DNA of 64,000 nucleotides, from positions 496,001 through 560,000 of the forward strand of contig WTXI01000004.1 in the NCBI GenBank assembly GCA_022376515.1, read 5' to 3'. Of the stretch, positions 23,198 to 33,825 are shown in pieces. Positions within the stretch are counted from its first letter, which is position 1. The number at the start of each line of letters is the position of its first letter. The notes under the pieces are model-generated. The model was given only the letters and a program-made list of their open reading frames with translations, did no database searches and was not told the DNA's origin. This stretch comes from Lactifluus volemus. Its lineage: Eukaryota > Basidiomycota > Agaricomycetes > Russulales > Russulaceae. The position numbers and the translations under genes were made by a program.

Positions 23198-24787
23198 TTA
23201 TCTATTCCGAGTCTGCACCATTCCGGCGAAGAAACTTGAATGAGCCACCTCGCGCAGGCTCACTGGATGGCCTGCTACCCGTCGTGCATCAACGAATGCA
23301 TTAAGTGCGTCCCGAGCATCGATCCCTACAGAATCATATCCAACATCCTCAAGGTTCGGAAGGAGCTCAAGTGGTGGCTCTCCATCGCTCGATAGTAAGG
23401 AACGAAAGATATTGTCAACGAGATCATCTTGCACATGAATAGTCTTCGCGTTGGTGAATGGCGTAAGAAGTTCACGCCACTGTCTTTGGTCGACATCGTT
23501 GTGCCATTCTGATGACAGTTCGTGTCTTTCGTAGCTGAATGTGACTTGCTCGACAACAGAAAGTACGGGTGAAAGTGTACCAAATGATTGGGCGGTAGAC
23601 GCAACCTGCCAGTCGAGATGTCTACCCTGATCTGCAACATCAAGGGCTGTCCAGACTCCAAGGGACCGCATGTAAGGAAACAGCAAGTGCACTGAAAGTT
23701 ACCTGGACAGCGGTAAATCTGAGGTTCTCGGATGTTTGCATGAACTGTAAGAGGCGTGGAAAAGTAAAGGAGAGCTGATTATAAAGAGTGACATGAAGTT
23801 TGTTGAGGGAGGGGACGCTGATCCGAGCGGCAAGAGCTTCCAAATATGTGGTCGTACCTCGGAACGAAAACCAACGTAGGTTAGGAAGTGTGGTCACGTC
23901 CGTGGTCTGGCGCGGCTGCCTTTCAATATCACGGTTGGGGATAGGGGATTGAAATCCAATGAACAGCGTCTCCAGCTGGAGAAAAAGCGAAAGCCGGGCA
24001 AGTATATAACTTGGAGGGAAATAGGCGGATGTCGGGATATGGCGAAGCTCGAGAGTGACGAGTCCCGCGGAAGTTGTTGTGAGTAAGGGAGATCGAATTG
24101 GAAGGCAAGCCGGCTTCAGTCTGAGATGGCGTAGATTGGGGGCTTGAAACGTTACAGGAAGGGCCACATCGGTCAAAGATTCGATATACATGCGTTCCAG
24201 AATGGGGAATTGATCATTCATAACCGTGATGAACTTTTCCACGGTTGGGAACTCCCAAAACTGAATGTGATGCACGCGATCACGGTGCGAAAGCGCGAGA
24301 AGTATACCAGATTCATCTTCTGCTGTTATCTCCCGATCAGTGTGATAACCGATGGTGAGTGGTAGGGTGGTGAATGTGCGAGCATGTCCGCTACAGGCAC
24401 ACCATTGGTGCAGTAGAGATGAAGGTCGAGTCGGGCTGGTGATTCAAGAATAACATTTCGCCATTGTCGACAAACGTGTGCCAGTTTGTACCACCAACGC
24501 TGGCGGTACCAATAAATCGTGGTCACCCCAGTTTCGTCGTCATATTCGTCCGGATCTGCCAGCCGATAAAGATGAAATATATTGAGAAGCACATCATCAT
24601 TAAGGATATGGATAGGTGAGTGTGGTCTCTTGCTGTTGTGCCCTATGAATTTGCACGTTTGTGAACAGAACTTGAGTCAACAGATCAGGGACGCAAATAT
24701 TTGGAACTCACGACTTGGTTCACGTCGGCCGCCGGCGAGCCTTCTAATGAAGAAAGGATAACTTGGGGTCAAGCAGCAACCAGGCAT
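23198..24787 (-). pseudogene. F-box/LRR-like pseudogene, copy 7 (two frameshifts)
   Basis: Exon 1 is 24712-24787 and exon 2 starts at 24642; the splice phase is intact. The F-box (MLLNIFHLYRLADPDEYDDETG; WWYKLAHVCRQWRN) is open. A one-base loss near 24367 (ggtagggtgg for ggtagaggtgg) breaks LPLTI. The middle (24275-23640) and C-terminal (23692-23198) parts are open in other frames, with a second loss near 23649 (aagggctgtcc for aagggactgtcc). The close relative is copy 5. With only two small lesions it is a young pseudogene. Confidence 0.85.
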
Positions 24788-26963
24788 TTTCAGGGTGAGT
24801 GGATGTGATTGAAGGATTCACGATCTACACTGGACACTGGAGCTAGCGGTACTAGTAATGTGTACGCCTCGTATCCATGAGGCGGTGTCCTTACGTAGAC
24901 CCTGGCGTTGAGTGATATCCAATGGGACGCTAACGTCTATTTTCGACGCTTCGTCACGAGCCGTACCACACATTCCCACGGCCTCCCATGTTCATATGCG
25001 TGCGTATAAGTTATCATGAAACATTCCAGCCTTGTATATGGGGCTGTCCGACATAGTGGACCTGTCATTAGTTTACACGCACTTTGCGTCAAGTGGTGCC
25101 ATGCCTGACTGGGCTGAGATGAGAACTGTCGGGTGGTAATAACTGAATCCCCCAGACCTGCCAGACAATGAAAATGTCATGACATATAGGTCGAGTAAAT
25201 GAAAAGCTATATTATCGTGACGGATTCTCACTCCTCCAAAGTCTCTTCATCTCACATCCGACGAAACCTCATCCAGCTCTGGAGAAAAGGATACCACATG
25301 ATTGTGGTCGACGGGCGGTGCGACGCAACAATATGTGATGACGGGACCGCACCTGGCACCGGCAGAAATTGGCGTAGGGTCGGTTCCACAGAACTTGGCT
25401 AGCACCCCGTGACTCCGCCGTCTATGTGGTGTCTCACAAAATCGTCCTTCAGGGATCTTGTGAGATGTTTTGATGTGATGCTCTCTTCACAGCTGTGGGG
25501 CAAAGAGTGTGAGCAGAGTGTGATAGTTGTGTTGAAGGGAGGAGGCGCAAGCGACGGAGAAGTTCACTTAGATCCATTGTTCGAGAACATCGGGCTTCGC
25601 TTCCACACGAGCAGAAGTAAATAGCAAGGAGAAACTCGACGTTAGGGTGGGAGGAAAGGAAAGATGAAAGCTGGTCTGTTCCATGAAATATATACGCGCG
25701 CTAGGCTCGATATTCCGACGTCGTCTGAAATGTCTGCAGCCGCCGCCCCGATGATATACTCGTCTGTCGATGTGAGGGGTCTGGTGAGTACAGCCCAGCA
25801 TTGAACGAAAGATGTACACCTTCGAATCCTGTGAGCTGGTTGAAAAAGACACGGCAGCTTTCATCTTGAGTCCAGGGGTAGCCTACCAAGTGCCGCCATC
25901 CTCGTCATTCTGCGTGAAAGATAGACTGACCTATTTTCGAATTACCCTAGTACACCTACATATACAGTAGCTGCCCGAACCTCTCCACACGATTAAACGC
26001 AATCGCAACGAGCGTGGCGACTCCCAGCACGAGGTAAACTGGCGGCGCAGTATCACTAAATGGGGCACAACCTCAAGCTCCGCGGGACTCGCAAGATACT
26101 CAGACGGTATCAATAAATCGGTCACAAGGCTGTTTTCTTTATGACGGAGCGTAGAACGATGGGCAGGATGAGAAGAACGGAAAATTCCATAAAATAAAAA
26201 AGATGACAGACGCACCACGGGTATTGTATCGATGTTATTGGTGGCATCAATTCGATACAGTTCTCGCGCTCCAGCTCTATGCTATTTGAATTTGCGCCGA
26301 TACTACCCTCCCTCTCACCTGCATCATGCATACATTCGCCTCAGCGCCAGCGGTGGTACGTGTCGCTTTCTATAAGGGCAGACGGGTCGATGATGCAGTA
26401 TTGAACTTTGACAGGTAACGATCGGTCGAGAGTGAGAGTGGAGAGGTATTAAGCTTTAAGTTTCACAACCGTAGCAGCTACAAACATGGAGGTATGGCGA
26501 CGAAACCGAAGTTGATGACTGTGACACCATCATCAGCAACTCACTGGCACGTGACCGAAAGACGGCCTGCTCTCTGTTCCATCCGCATCTGCGACAGGGC
26601 GCTTCGAGTCTGCTTCCTGTGGCGCCTCTGCCTCCGCATCTAGTTCTAATACTAAACAAGGGTTGGATATAGTGCCGTCATACAGTAACAGTCATTGTAC
26701 GTAACTTGAAATATACATCGTTGGTCAACATGTATGTGATAATCATCGAGACGCATACTCTATGTTGACTAAGATAGGGCTGCCTAGTGTAACAGTCTCA
26801 TCAATGACTAGGATATGGTGGTCGTTATGAGCAAGAGAGTAGACGCGAGTCACGGGAGTCACAATGACAATGTGAGCACGATTAAGATGGATAAATGTGT
26901 GGAGGACGTACTTCGAACCACCAACTCGCTCCATGGCTGCAGCGCTCACATATACACACCCGC
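24788..26963. repeat. Unit 7 intergenic: P, S, inverted segment, C block and tail A
   Basis: P (24788 to about 25120) includes a shortened promoter-like motif (ttgagtgatatccaatggg near 24907). S is about 25130-25250. The next 240 bp (25251-25489) are inverted relative to sibling units. C resumes at about 25490 and runs to about 26560; tail A is about 26560-26963. No intact gene is seen. Confidence 0.6.
25251..25489 (-). repeat. Locally inverted segment of the S/C blocks (unit 7)
   Basis: Other units read ...ctcttcatccgctatgaagag..., then a gacaccacat landmark, then ...gatgaggtttcgtcggatgtgag. Here ctcttcat is followed directly by ctcacatccgacgaaacctc, and the block ends with gatgttttgatgtgatgctc before the normal gctgtggggca. 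Everything between is the reverse complement of the sibling order. Confidence 0.85.
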
Positions 26964-28531
26964 CTATCCATCGAACATAGAATGATGCACCCAGCGCAGG
27001 CTGACGGGATGGCCTGCTACTTCTCGTTCATTGAGAAATCTGTCAAATGCATCCCAGGCATCATCGCCTATTTTAGAATATTCAACCTCCTCAAGGTTCG
27101 GAAGGACCTCCAGCGGTGGCTCTCCATCGTCAGATGGCAAGGAACGGAAGATGTTGCTGACGAGATCATCTTGTACACGAAGGGTTCTTGCGTTGATGAA
27201 CGGCCTAAGAAGTTCACGCCACTGTCTTCGGTCGATATCGTCGTACCATCGCGATGATCCATGGTAATGTTGGGAGTAGAATGTGACTTTCTCGACAACA
27301 GAAAGTATGGGCGAAAGTGCGCCGAAGAATTGCACCGTAGACCCAACCTGCCAGTTGAGATCATGTCTGCAACTGATCTTCAACATCAAAGGAGTGTGTC
27401 CTCGTCGCTTCGGGGGGGATGGATGTAAGTAAAGGTTAGATGCACAGAACGTTAGCTGGAGAGCGGTAAATGTGAGGTTCTCGTATGCTTGCATGAACTG
27501 AAAAAGGCCTGGAAAAGTAAAGGGGAGCTGAGGATAAAGATGGACACGAAAGGTGCTGATGGAAGGGGCGCTGATCCGAGCCACAAGGCCCTCCAAATAG
27601 GTGCTCACTCCAACGAACGCAAACCGGCGTAGGTTAGGAAGCGTGATCATGTCTGGGGTCTGGGACTTCCTTTCAACATCACGGTTGGGGATAGGGGATT
27701 GAAATCCAATAAACAGCTTCTCCAGCTGGACCATAAGCGAAAGTCGGGTGAGTATATAACTCGGAGGGAAATAGGCAGATGTCGGGATATCGGGAAGCTC
27801 GAGAGTGACGAGTCGTGTGGCAGTTGTGAGTAAGGGTGATCCAATTGGAATGCAAGCCGTCAACAGTCTGAGATGACATAGATTGGGCGCTTGAAACGTT
27901 ACAGGAAGGACCACTTTCATCCAAGAATCGATAAACATGCGTTCCAGAATTGGGAATCGATCATCCATAACTGTGACAAACTTCCCCACATTTGGGAGCT
28001 TCGAAAAGTAAATGCGACGCACGCGATCACGTTGCGAAAGCGCGAGAAGTATACCCGATTCATCTTCTGCTGTTATCTTCCGATCCATAGGGTCATAATA
28101 GATGGTGAGTGGTAGAGGTGGTGAATATGCAAGCATGTCCGCTACCGGTACACCATTGGCGCAGTAGAGATGAAGGTCGAGCCGGGATGGTGATTCAAGA
28201 ATAATATCTCGCCATTGTCGACAAACATGAGCCAGGTTGTACCACCATCGTTGACGGTCCCATCTGTAGTTCAACAAGCCATTCTCGTCCTCGTATTCAT
28301 CCGGTTCTGCCAGCCGATAAAGATGGAATATATTGAGAAGCACGTCATCATTAAGGATATGGATAGGTGAGTGACGTCTAAAGCAGCTGAACCCTTATTT
28401 ATTTGCAACTTTGTCAACGGAATGAACAGATTAGGGACAAATATTTGAAACTCACGACTTGGTTCACGTCGGCCGCAGGCGAGCCTTCTAATGAAGGAAG
28501 AATAACATGGGGTCAAGCAGCAACCAGGCAT
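26964..28531 (-). CDS. F-box/LRR-like protein, copy 8 (intact, mosaic)
   Basis: Exon 1 is 28456-28531 (MPGCCLTPCYSSFIRRLACG), the 62-nt intron is 28394-28455 and exon 2 is 26964-28393. The product is about 500 aa with the F-box near residue 37 (MLLNIFHLYRLAEPDEYEDE; WWYNLAHVCRQWRDIILESP). The amino-terminal half matches the clade of copies 5 and 7. From about TRLVTLELPDIPTSAYFPPS onward (near 27830) it follows the clade of copies 4 and 10 (LMVQLEKLFI, FPGLFQFMQAYENLTFTALQ, HDLNWQV) and has tail A. It is therefore a recombinant receptor with an intact frame. One segment (LHPSPPKRRGHTPLML) is longer than in siblings. Confidence 0.83.
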
Positions 28532-29025
28532 TTTCAGGGTGAGTGGATGTGATTGAAGGATTCACGGTGTACGCTGGACACTGAAGCTGGCAGTACTAGT
28601 AATGTGTAGGCCTCATGTGGGCCATGCTCGCATCCTCGAGGCGCTGACTTAGTAGACGCTGGTAGACATTGGCGTTGAGTGATATCCAGAATGGGACGCT
28701 CGTCTATTTTCGACGCTTCGTCACGAGTCGCACTCCACACATTCCCACGGCGACCCATGTTCATAGTGCGTGCGTATATCATGAAGCAGGACCAGGGCCG
28801 AGACCTATAGCTGCTGGAGTTGGAGGCTGTGACGGGTCTTCCAAGTGCGTGTGTGAGGAGAGCGTTCCGTCCTTGGATATGAGGTCTGACATGGGGGACC
28901 CGTTGTTAGCTTTCACACACTTGCGTCATGCCTGACTAGGCTGAGATGAGAAAGGTCTGGTAGTAACAACTGAATCCCCCACACATGCCAGATGATGAAA
29001 ATATAGGTCAAGTACATGAAAAGCT

Positions 29026-29510
29026 TAGTGTGCAAAAATCAGGAGGAATGAGTGGCGGCAGCGGCAGCAAAGAATAAAGTGAGGGAGCAGGCAGGCGTAC
29101 GCGTGGAACGGGGAACAATAGGACAAGACTCTTTTGGAGTCTTGTCTGGTTACTATATATTGTTTTGTAGACTAGTGAAATTGCTAATTGAAGAGGGGGG
29201 ACTAGTAGTTTAAGGGAATGGTCTCGATCTTGGCCTCGAGAGCGGCCGCTCGTAGTGAACATGGGCACGGGACTAAGTCCTCAGCGCGGGGAATATACTA
29301 ACTAAATAAAAGGGTGTCGAGGATAGAAAAGGAATGGTATAGTAGGTGAACAGCTGTGGGCGATCACCCCCAACGGGGAGTGGTCGTTATCCACGCCGGC
29401 GGGTCCTCGGGGTGCCTAGGACGTTGGCTGTCCCGTCCTTGGTACCCCCTAACGCTGGGCGCCGTTCTCGGCCGCCAGCCTTTCTCCCGCGTCCTCGTGA
29501 TTCCTCGTCA
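29026..29510 (-). mobile_element. Solo-LTR-like insertion, 485 bp
   Basis: Sibling units read gtacatgaaaagctatactttagaaattatc without a break. Here that sequence is interrupted between aagct (29021-29025) and a second aagct (29511-29515), a 5-bp target duplication. On the minus strand the insert starts TGACGAGG and ends CACACTA, contains a TATA-like stretch (caatatatag) near its 3' half, and has no coding frame. Size, 5-bp duplication and lack of ORFs fit a solo LTR. The ends are TG...TA rather than the usual TG...CA, so the class is a suggestion. It occurs once in this window. Confidence 0.65.
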
Positions 29511-29577
29511 AAGCTATACTTTAGAGATTATCGTGATGGATTCTCTCTTCTCTAAAAGTCTCTTCATCTCACATCCG

Positions 29578-29767
29578 ACGAAACCTCATCCGGCTCTGGA
29601 GCATACCGCATGGTTGTGGTCGACGGGCGGTGCGACGCAACAAGATGTGGTGATGAGAACCGGACCTGGCACCGGCAGAATTCGGCGAGGTGGCTATAGG
29701 GCGACCTGGCTAGCACCCCGTGACTCCACCGTCTATGTGGTGTCTCACAGTATCGTCCTTCAGGGAT
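29578..29767 (-). repeat. Locally inverted segment (unit 8), shortened
   Basis: Same left junction as in unit 7 (ctcttcat followed by ctcacatccgacgaaacctc), with the block again reversed relative to other units. The right end is truncated: after gtccttcagggat it joins agttgtgtggaagggcgg, so the terminal part of the inverted block and about 30 bp of the C block are missing. Confidence 0.8.
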
Positions 29768-30760
29768 AGTTGTGTGGAAGGGCGGAGGCACAAGCGACGG
29801 AGAAGTGCACGTAGATCCACTGTTCGAGAACATCGGGCTTCGCTTCCACACGAGCAGAAGGAAATTGCAAGGGGAAACTCGACGTTAGGGTGGGGGAAAG
29901 GACAGATGCCATACAAAGAAAGCTGGTCTTTTTCATGAGATAAATACGCGCGCTAGGCTCGATATTCCGACATCGCATGAAACGTCTGCAGCCGCCGCCC
30001 CGATGATACACTCGTCCGTCGATGTGAGGGGCCTGGTGAGTACAGCCAGAGTTGAACGGAAGATGTAAACCTTCGAATCCTGTGAAACGGCTGGGAAAGA
30101 CACGGAAGCTTTCATTCAGCGTGAAAGATAGACTGACCCATTTTCGAGTTACCCTCGTACACCTACACCTGCATATAGCTGCCCGAACTTCCTCTCCACA
30201 AGATTAAACGCAATCGCGACGAGCGTGGCCATGCCCAGAACGAGGTAAACTGGCGGCGCAGTATCACTGGATGGGGCACAACCACAAGCTCCGCGGGATT
30301 CGCAAGATACTCACAGACGGCATCACAAGGCGGGATTCATTATCACGGAGCTTAGAACGATGGGAACAAAAATCGGATAGGCAGGATGAGAAGAACGGAA
30401 AATTCCATTAAAAAAAAAAAAGATGACAGACAGACCACGAGTATTGTATCGATGTTATTGGTGGCATCAGTTCGAGATCCTTCTCGCACTCCACCTCTAT
30501 GCTATTTGAATTTGCGCCGATACTACCCTTTCCTCTCACCTACCTCATGCATACATTCGCCTCAGTACCAGCGGTGGTACGTGTCGCTTTCTATATGGGC
30601 AGACGGATCGATGGTGCGGTATTGAACCTTGACCGGTAACGGTCGGCCGAGAGTGAGAGTGGAGAGGTATTAGGCTTTAAGTTTCACATCCGTAGCAGCT
30701 ACAAGAATGGAGGTATGGCGACGGAAAACGAAGAAACGAAGTTGGTGACTGACGCCATCA

Positions 30761-31165
30761 TCAGCAACCCACTGGCACGTGACCGAAAGACGGCCTGCTC
30801 TCTGTTCCATCCGCATCTGCGACAGGGCGCTTCGAGTCTGCTTCCTGTGGCGCCTCTGCCTCCGCATCTATTTCTGATACTAAACAAGGGTTGGGTATAG
30901 TACTGTCACAGAAGCAGTCATTGTATGTAACATGAAATACATCGCACTCAAAGTGAGAATAAAGATGGTCAACGTGTATGTGATAATCATCGAGACGCAT
31001 ACACCTATGTTGACTAAGATAAGGGTTTCCTAGTGTCACAGTCTCATCAATGACTAGGATATGGTGGTCGTCATGAGCAAGAGAGTAGACGGGAGTCACG
31101 ATGTGAGCACGACTAGGATGGGTACATGTGTGGAGGACGTACTTTGATCCACCAATTCGCTCCAT
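30761..31165 (-). CDS. Small conserved ORF downstream of F-box copy 9 (hypothetical, 134 aa)
   Basis: An ATG 52 nt past the end of F-box copy 9 opens a 134-codon frame starting MERIGGSKYVLHT, then RAHIVTPVYSLAHDDHHIL and VIDETVTL, with an acidic end (EIDAEAEAPQEADSK). The first 45 or so codons are recognisable in the tail-A segments after copies 4, 6, 8, 10, 12 and 14. Between unit 9 and unit 14 many changes in that part are synonymous. Later parts are shifted by indels in most units. No family is recognised. It may be a separate small gene, a former last exon of the F-box gene, or a relic. Confidence 0.35.
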   Translation of the reverse strand: MERIGGSKYVLHTCTHPSRAHIVTPVYSLAHDDHHILVIDETVTLGNPYLSQHRCMRLDDYHIHVDHLYSHFECDVFHVTYNDCFCDSTIPNPCLVSEIDAEAEAPQEADSKRPVADADGTESRPSFGHVPVGC

Positions 31166-31217
31166 GGCTCCAGTGCTCACACATTTAGAGGCGGGGGTTT
31201 ATCGAACGTAGAACGAT

Positions 31218-32772
31218 CTACCAAGCGCAGGCTGACGGATGGCCTGCTACCTTTCGTTCATTGAGAAATCTGGCAAATGCATTCCGGGCATCATTGCCTC
31301 CTCCAGAGTATTCAACCTCCTCAAGGTTCGGAAGGAGCTCCAGTGGTGGCTCTCCACCGTCAGATGGTAAGGAACGGAAAATGTTGCTGATGAGACCATC
31401 TTCTACACGAATGGTTCTTGCGTTGATGAACGGCCTAAGAAGTTCACGCCACTGTCTTCGGTCGATATCGTTGTACCATCGCGATGATTCATAATAACCT
31501 CGGTAGCCGAATGTGACTTGCTCGACAACAGAAAGTACGGGTGAAAGTGTACCAAATAATGTCGCGGCAGACGCAACCTGCCAGTCGATATGTCTGCAGC
31601 GGATCTCCAACAACAAGGGACATTTCCAACTCCAAGGGACCGCATGTAAGGAAACGGCAAGTGCACTGAAATTTACCTGGACAGAGGTAAATCTGAGGTT
31701 CTCAGATGTTTGCATGAACTGCAAGAGGTGTGGAAAAGTAAAGGAGAGCTGATTAAAAAGGCAGATATGAAGTTTGTTGAGGGAGGGGGCGCTGATATGA
31801 GCGACAAGACGTTCCAAATATGTGGCCGTGCCTTGGAATGCAAACCAGCGTAGGTTAGGAAGTGTGGTGATTTCCGGGGTCTGGTGCAGCTGGCTTTCAA
31901 TATCGCGGCTGGGGATAGGGGATAGAAATTTAATGGACAGCCTCTCCAGCTGGAGCATAAGCGAAAGTCGGGTTCGTAGATAACTTGGAGGGAAATAGGC
32001 GGATGGCGGGATATGGCGAAGCAAGAGAGTGACGAGTCCCGTGGCAGTTGTGAGTAAGGGTGATCGGATTGGAAGGGAAGCTTTAAACAGCCTGAGATGG
32101 CGTAGATTGGGGGCTTGAAACGTTACAGGAAGGTCCAATTCTGTCGGGGTATTGCCAGTGACATACATGCGTTCCAGACTTGGAAATTCATCATCCATAA
32201 CCGTGACAAACTTCCCCACATTTGGGAGGTTCGAAAAGTAGATGTGACGCACGCGATCACGGTGCGAAAGCGCGAGAAGTATACCCGATTCATCTTCTGC
32301 TGTTATCTCCCGACTTGTCTCCCGATCAGTGCGATACCAGATGGTGAGCGGTAGAGGTGGTGAATGTGCGAGCATGTCCGCTACAGGCGCACCATTGGTA
32401 CAGAAGAGGCGAAGGTCGAGTCGGGATGGTGATTCAAGAATGATATTTCGCCATTGTCGACAAACGTGTGCCAGTTTGTACCACCAACACTGGCGGTACC
32501 AAAACATCGCGGTCGCCCCAGTTTCCTCATCATATTCGTCCGGATATGCCAGCCGATAAAGATGAAATATATTGAGAAGCACATCATCATTAAGGATATG
32601 GATAGGTGAGTGACGTCTAAAGCAGTTGAACCCTTATTTATTTGCAAGTTTGTCAACGGAATGAAGAGATTAGGGACACAAATATTTGGAACTCACGACT
32701 TGGTTTACGTCGGCCGCCGGCGAGCCTTCTAATGAAGGAAGGATAACTTGGGGTCAAGCAGCAACCAGGCAT
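31218..32772 (-). CDS. F-box/LRR-like protein, copy 9 (mosaic; 3'-terminal frameshift)
   Basis: Exon 1 is 32697-32772, the 64-nt intron is 32633-32696 and exon 2 is 31218-32632; about 496 aa. The F-box (MLLNIFHLYRLAYPDEYDEETG; WWYKLAHVCRQWRNIILESP) and the middle (SVQVNFSALAVSLHAVPWSW) follow the clade of copies 5, 7 and 11. From VVEQVTFGYRGYYESSRWYN (near 31500) to the end it follows copies 4 and 10 (RPFINARTIRV) and has tail A. It is a second mosaic with a breakpoint different from copy 8. A one-base loss near 31239 (gacggatggc for gacgggatggc) changes the ending to HPSACAW and removes about 15 normal residues. Otherwise open and possibly functional. Confidence 0.78.
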
Positions 32773-33181
32773 TTTCAGGGTGAGTGGATGTGATTGAAGG
32801 ATTCACGGTGTACAGACACTGGCACTGGCAGTACTAGTAATGTTTACGCCCCACATCCATGAGGCGGTGTCCTTACAAAACTTAAATTAGACGCAGGCGT
32901 TGAGTAATATCCAGAATGGGACGCTGACGACTATTTTAGATGCTTCGTCACAAGCCGCACTCCTTATCCCACGGACCTGTCGTCGTTAAGTTTACACGCA
33001 CTTTGTGTCAAGCGGTGTCATGCCTGACTAGGCTGAGATGAGAATGGCCGGGTGGTAACAACTGAACCCCTCACACATGCCAGACGATGAAAATGTCATG
33101 ATATATTCAGATGTATAGGTAGAGTACATGAACACCCATACTTTAGAAATTATCGTGACGGATTCTCTCTTCTCCAAAAGT

Positions 33182-33202
33182 CTCTTCATCCGCTATGAAG
33201 AG
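33182..33202. repeat. Perfect 8-bp inverted repeat in block S
   Basis: CTCTTCAT-ccgct-ATGAAGAG forms an 8-bp stem with a 5-nt loop. The same palindrome, intact or degraded, is present in block S of most units. It lies exactly at the left breakpoint of the inversions in units 7 and 8. Confidence 0.8.
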
Positions 33203-33216
33203 AGCATTAAAACATC

Positions 33217-33825
33217 TCACAAGACACTTGAAGGACGATATATGCTGTGAGACACCACATTGATGGCGGAGTCACGGGGTGTTAGCCAGTGTTCCGTAAA
33301 GGACGTATAAGAACGCCTCGCCAATTTCTGCAGTTCCCAGGTGCGGTCCCCATCCCCACGTCTCGTTGCGTCACACCACACGCCGGCCACGATCATGCGG
33401 TATCCGTTGCGCCAGAGCCGGATGAGATTTCGTCGGATGTGAGTTGTGGGGGATAGAGCGTGAGCAGAGTGTGATAGTTGTGTTGAAGGGCGGAGGCACA
33501 AGCGACGGAGAAGTGCACTTAGATCCATTGTTCGAGAACATCGGGCTTCGCTTCCACACGAGCAGAAGTAAATACCAAGGAGAAACTCGACGTTAGGGTG
33601 GGAGGAATGGAAAGATGCCATGGGAAGAAAGCTGGTCTGTTCCATGAAATAAATATGCGCGCTTGGCTCGATATTCTGACATCGTCTGAAATGTCTGCAG
33701 CCGCCGCCCCGATGATATACTCGTCTGTCGATGTGAGGGGTCTGGTGAGTACAGCCCAGCATTGAACGAAAGATGTACACCTTCGAATCCTGTGAGCTGG
33801 CTGAAAAAGACACGGCAGCTTTCAT
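33217..33825 (-). other. Longest open frame of companion block C (202 codons)
   Basis: Reads MKAAVSFSASSQDSKVYIFR... down to a stop at 33217. In sibling units this frame is broken by frame-shifting indels (for example at the landmark around gccgccgcccc), and each unit favours a different frame. Composition is rich in Arg, Ser and Cys with no domain I recognise. I report it as the best representative of block C, not as a confident gene. Confidence 0.2.

Larger units (their letters stand above)
28532..31217. repeat. Unit 8 intergenic: P, solo LTR, inverted segment, C block and tail A
   Basis: P (28532 to about 28980) has the promoter-like motif at 28677-28696. A 485-bp insertion (29026-29510) splits the aaaagctatactttag sequence of block S. 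The segment 29578-29767 is inverted as in unit 7. C runs from about 29768 to 30780 and tail A from about 30780 to 31217, including the small conserved frame at 30761-31165. Confidence 0.6.
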
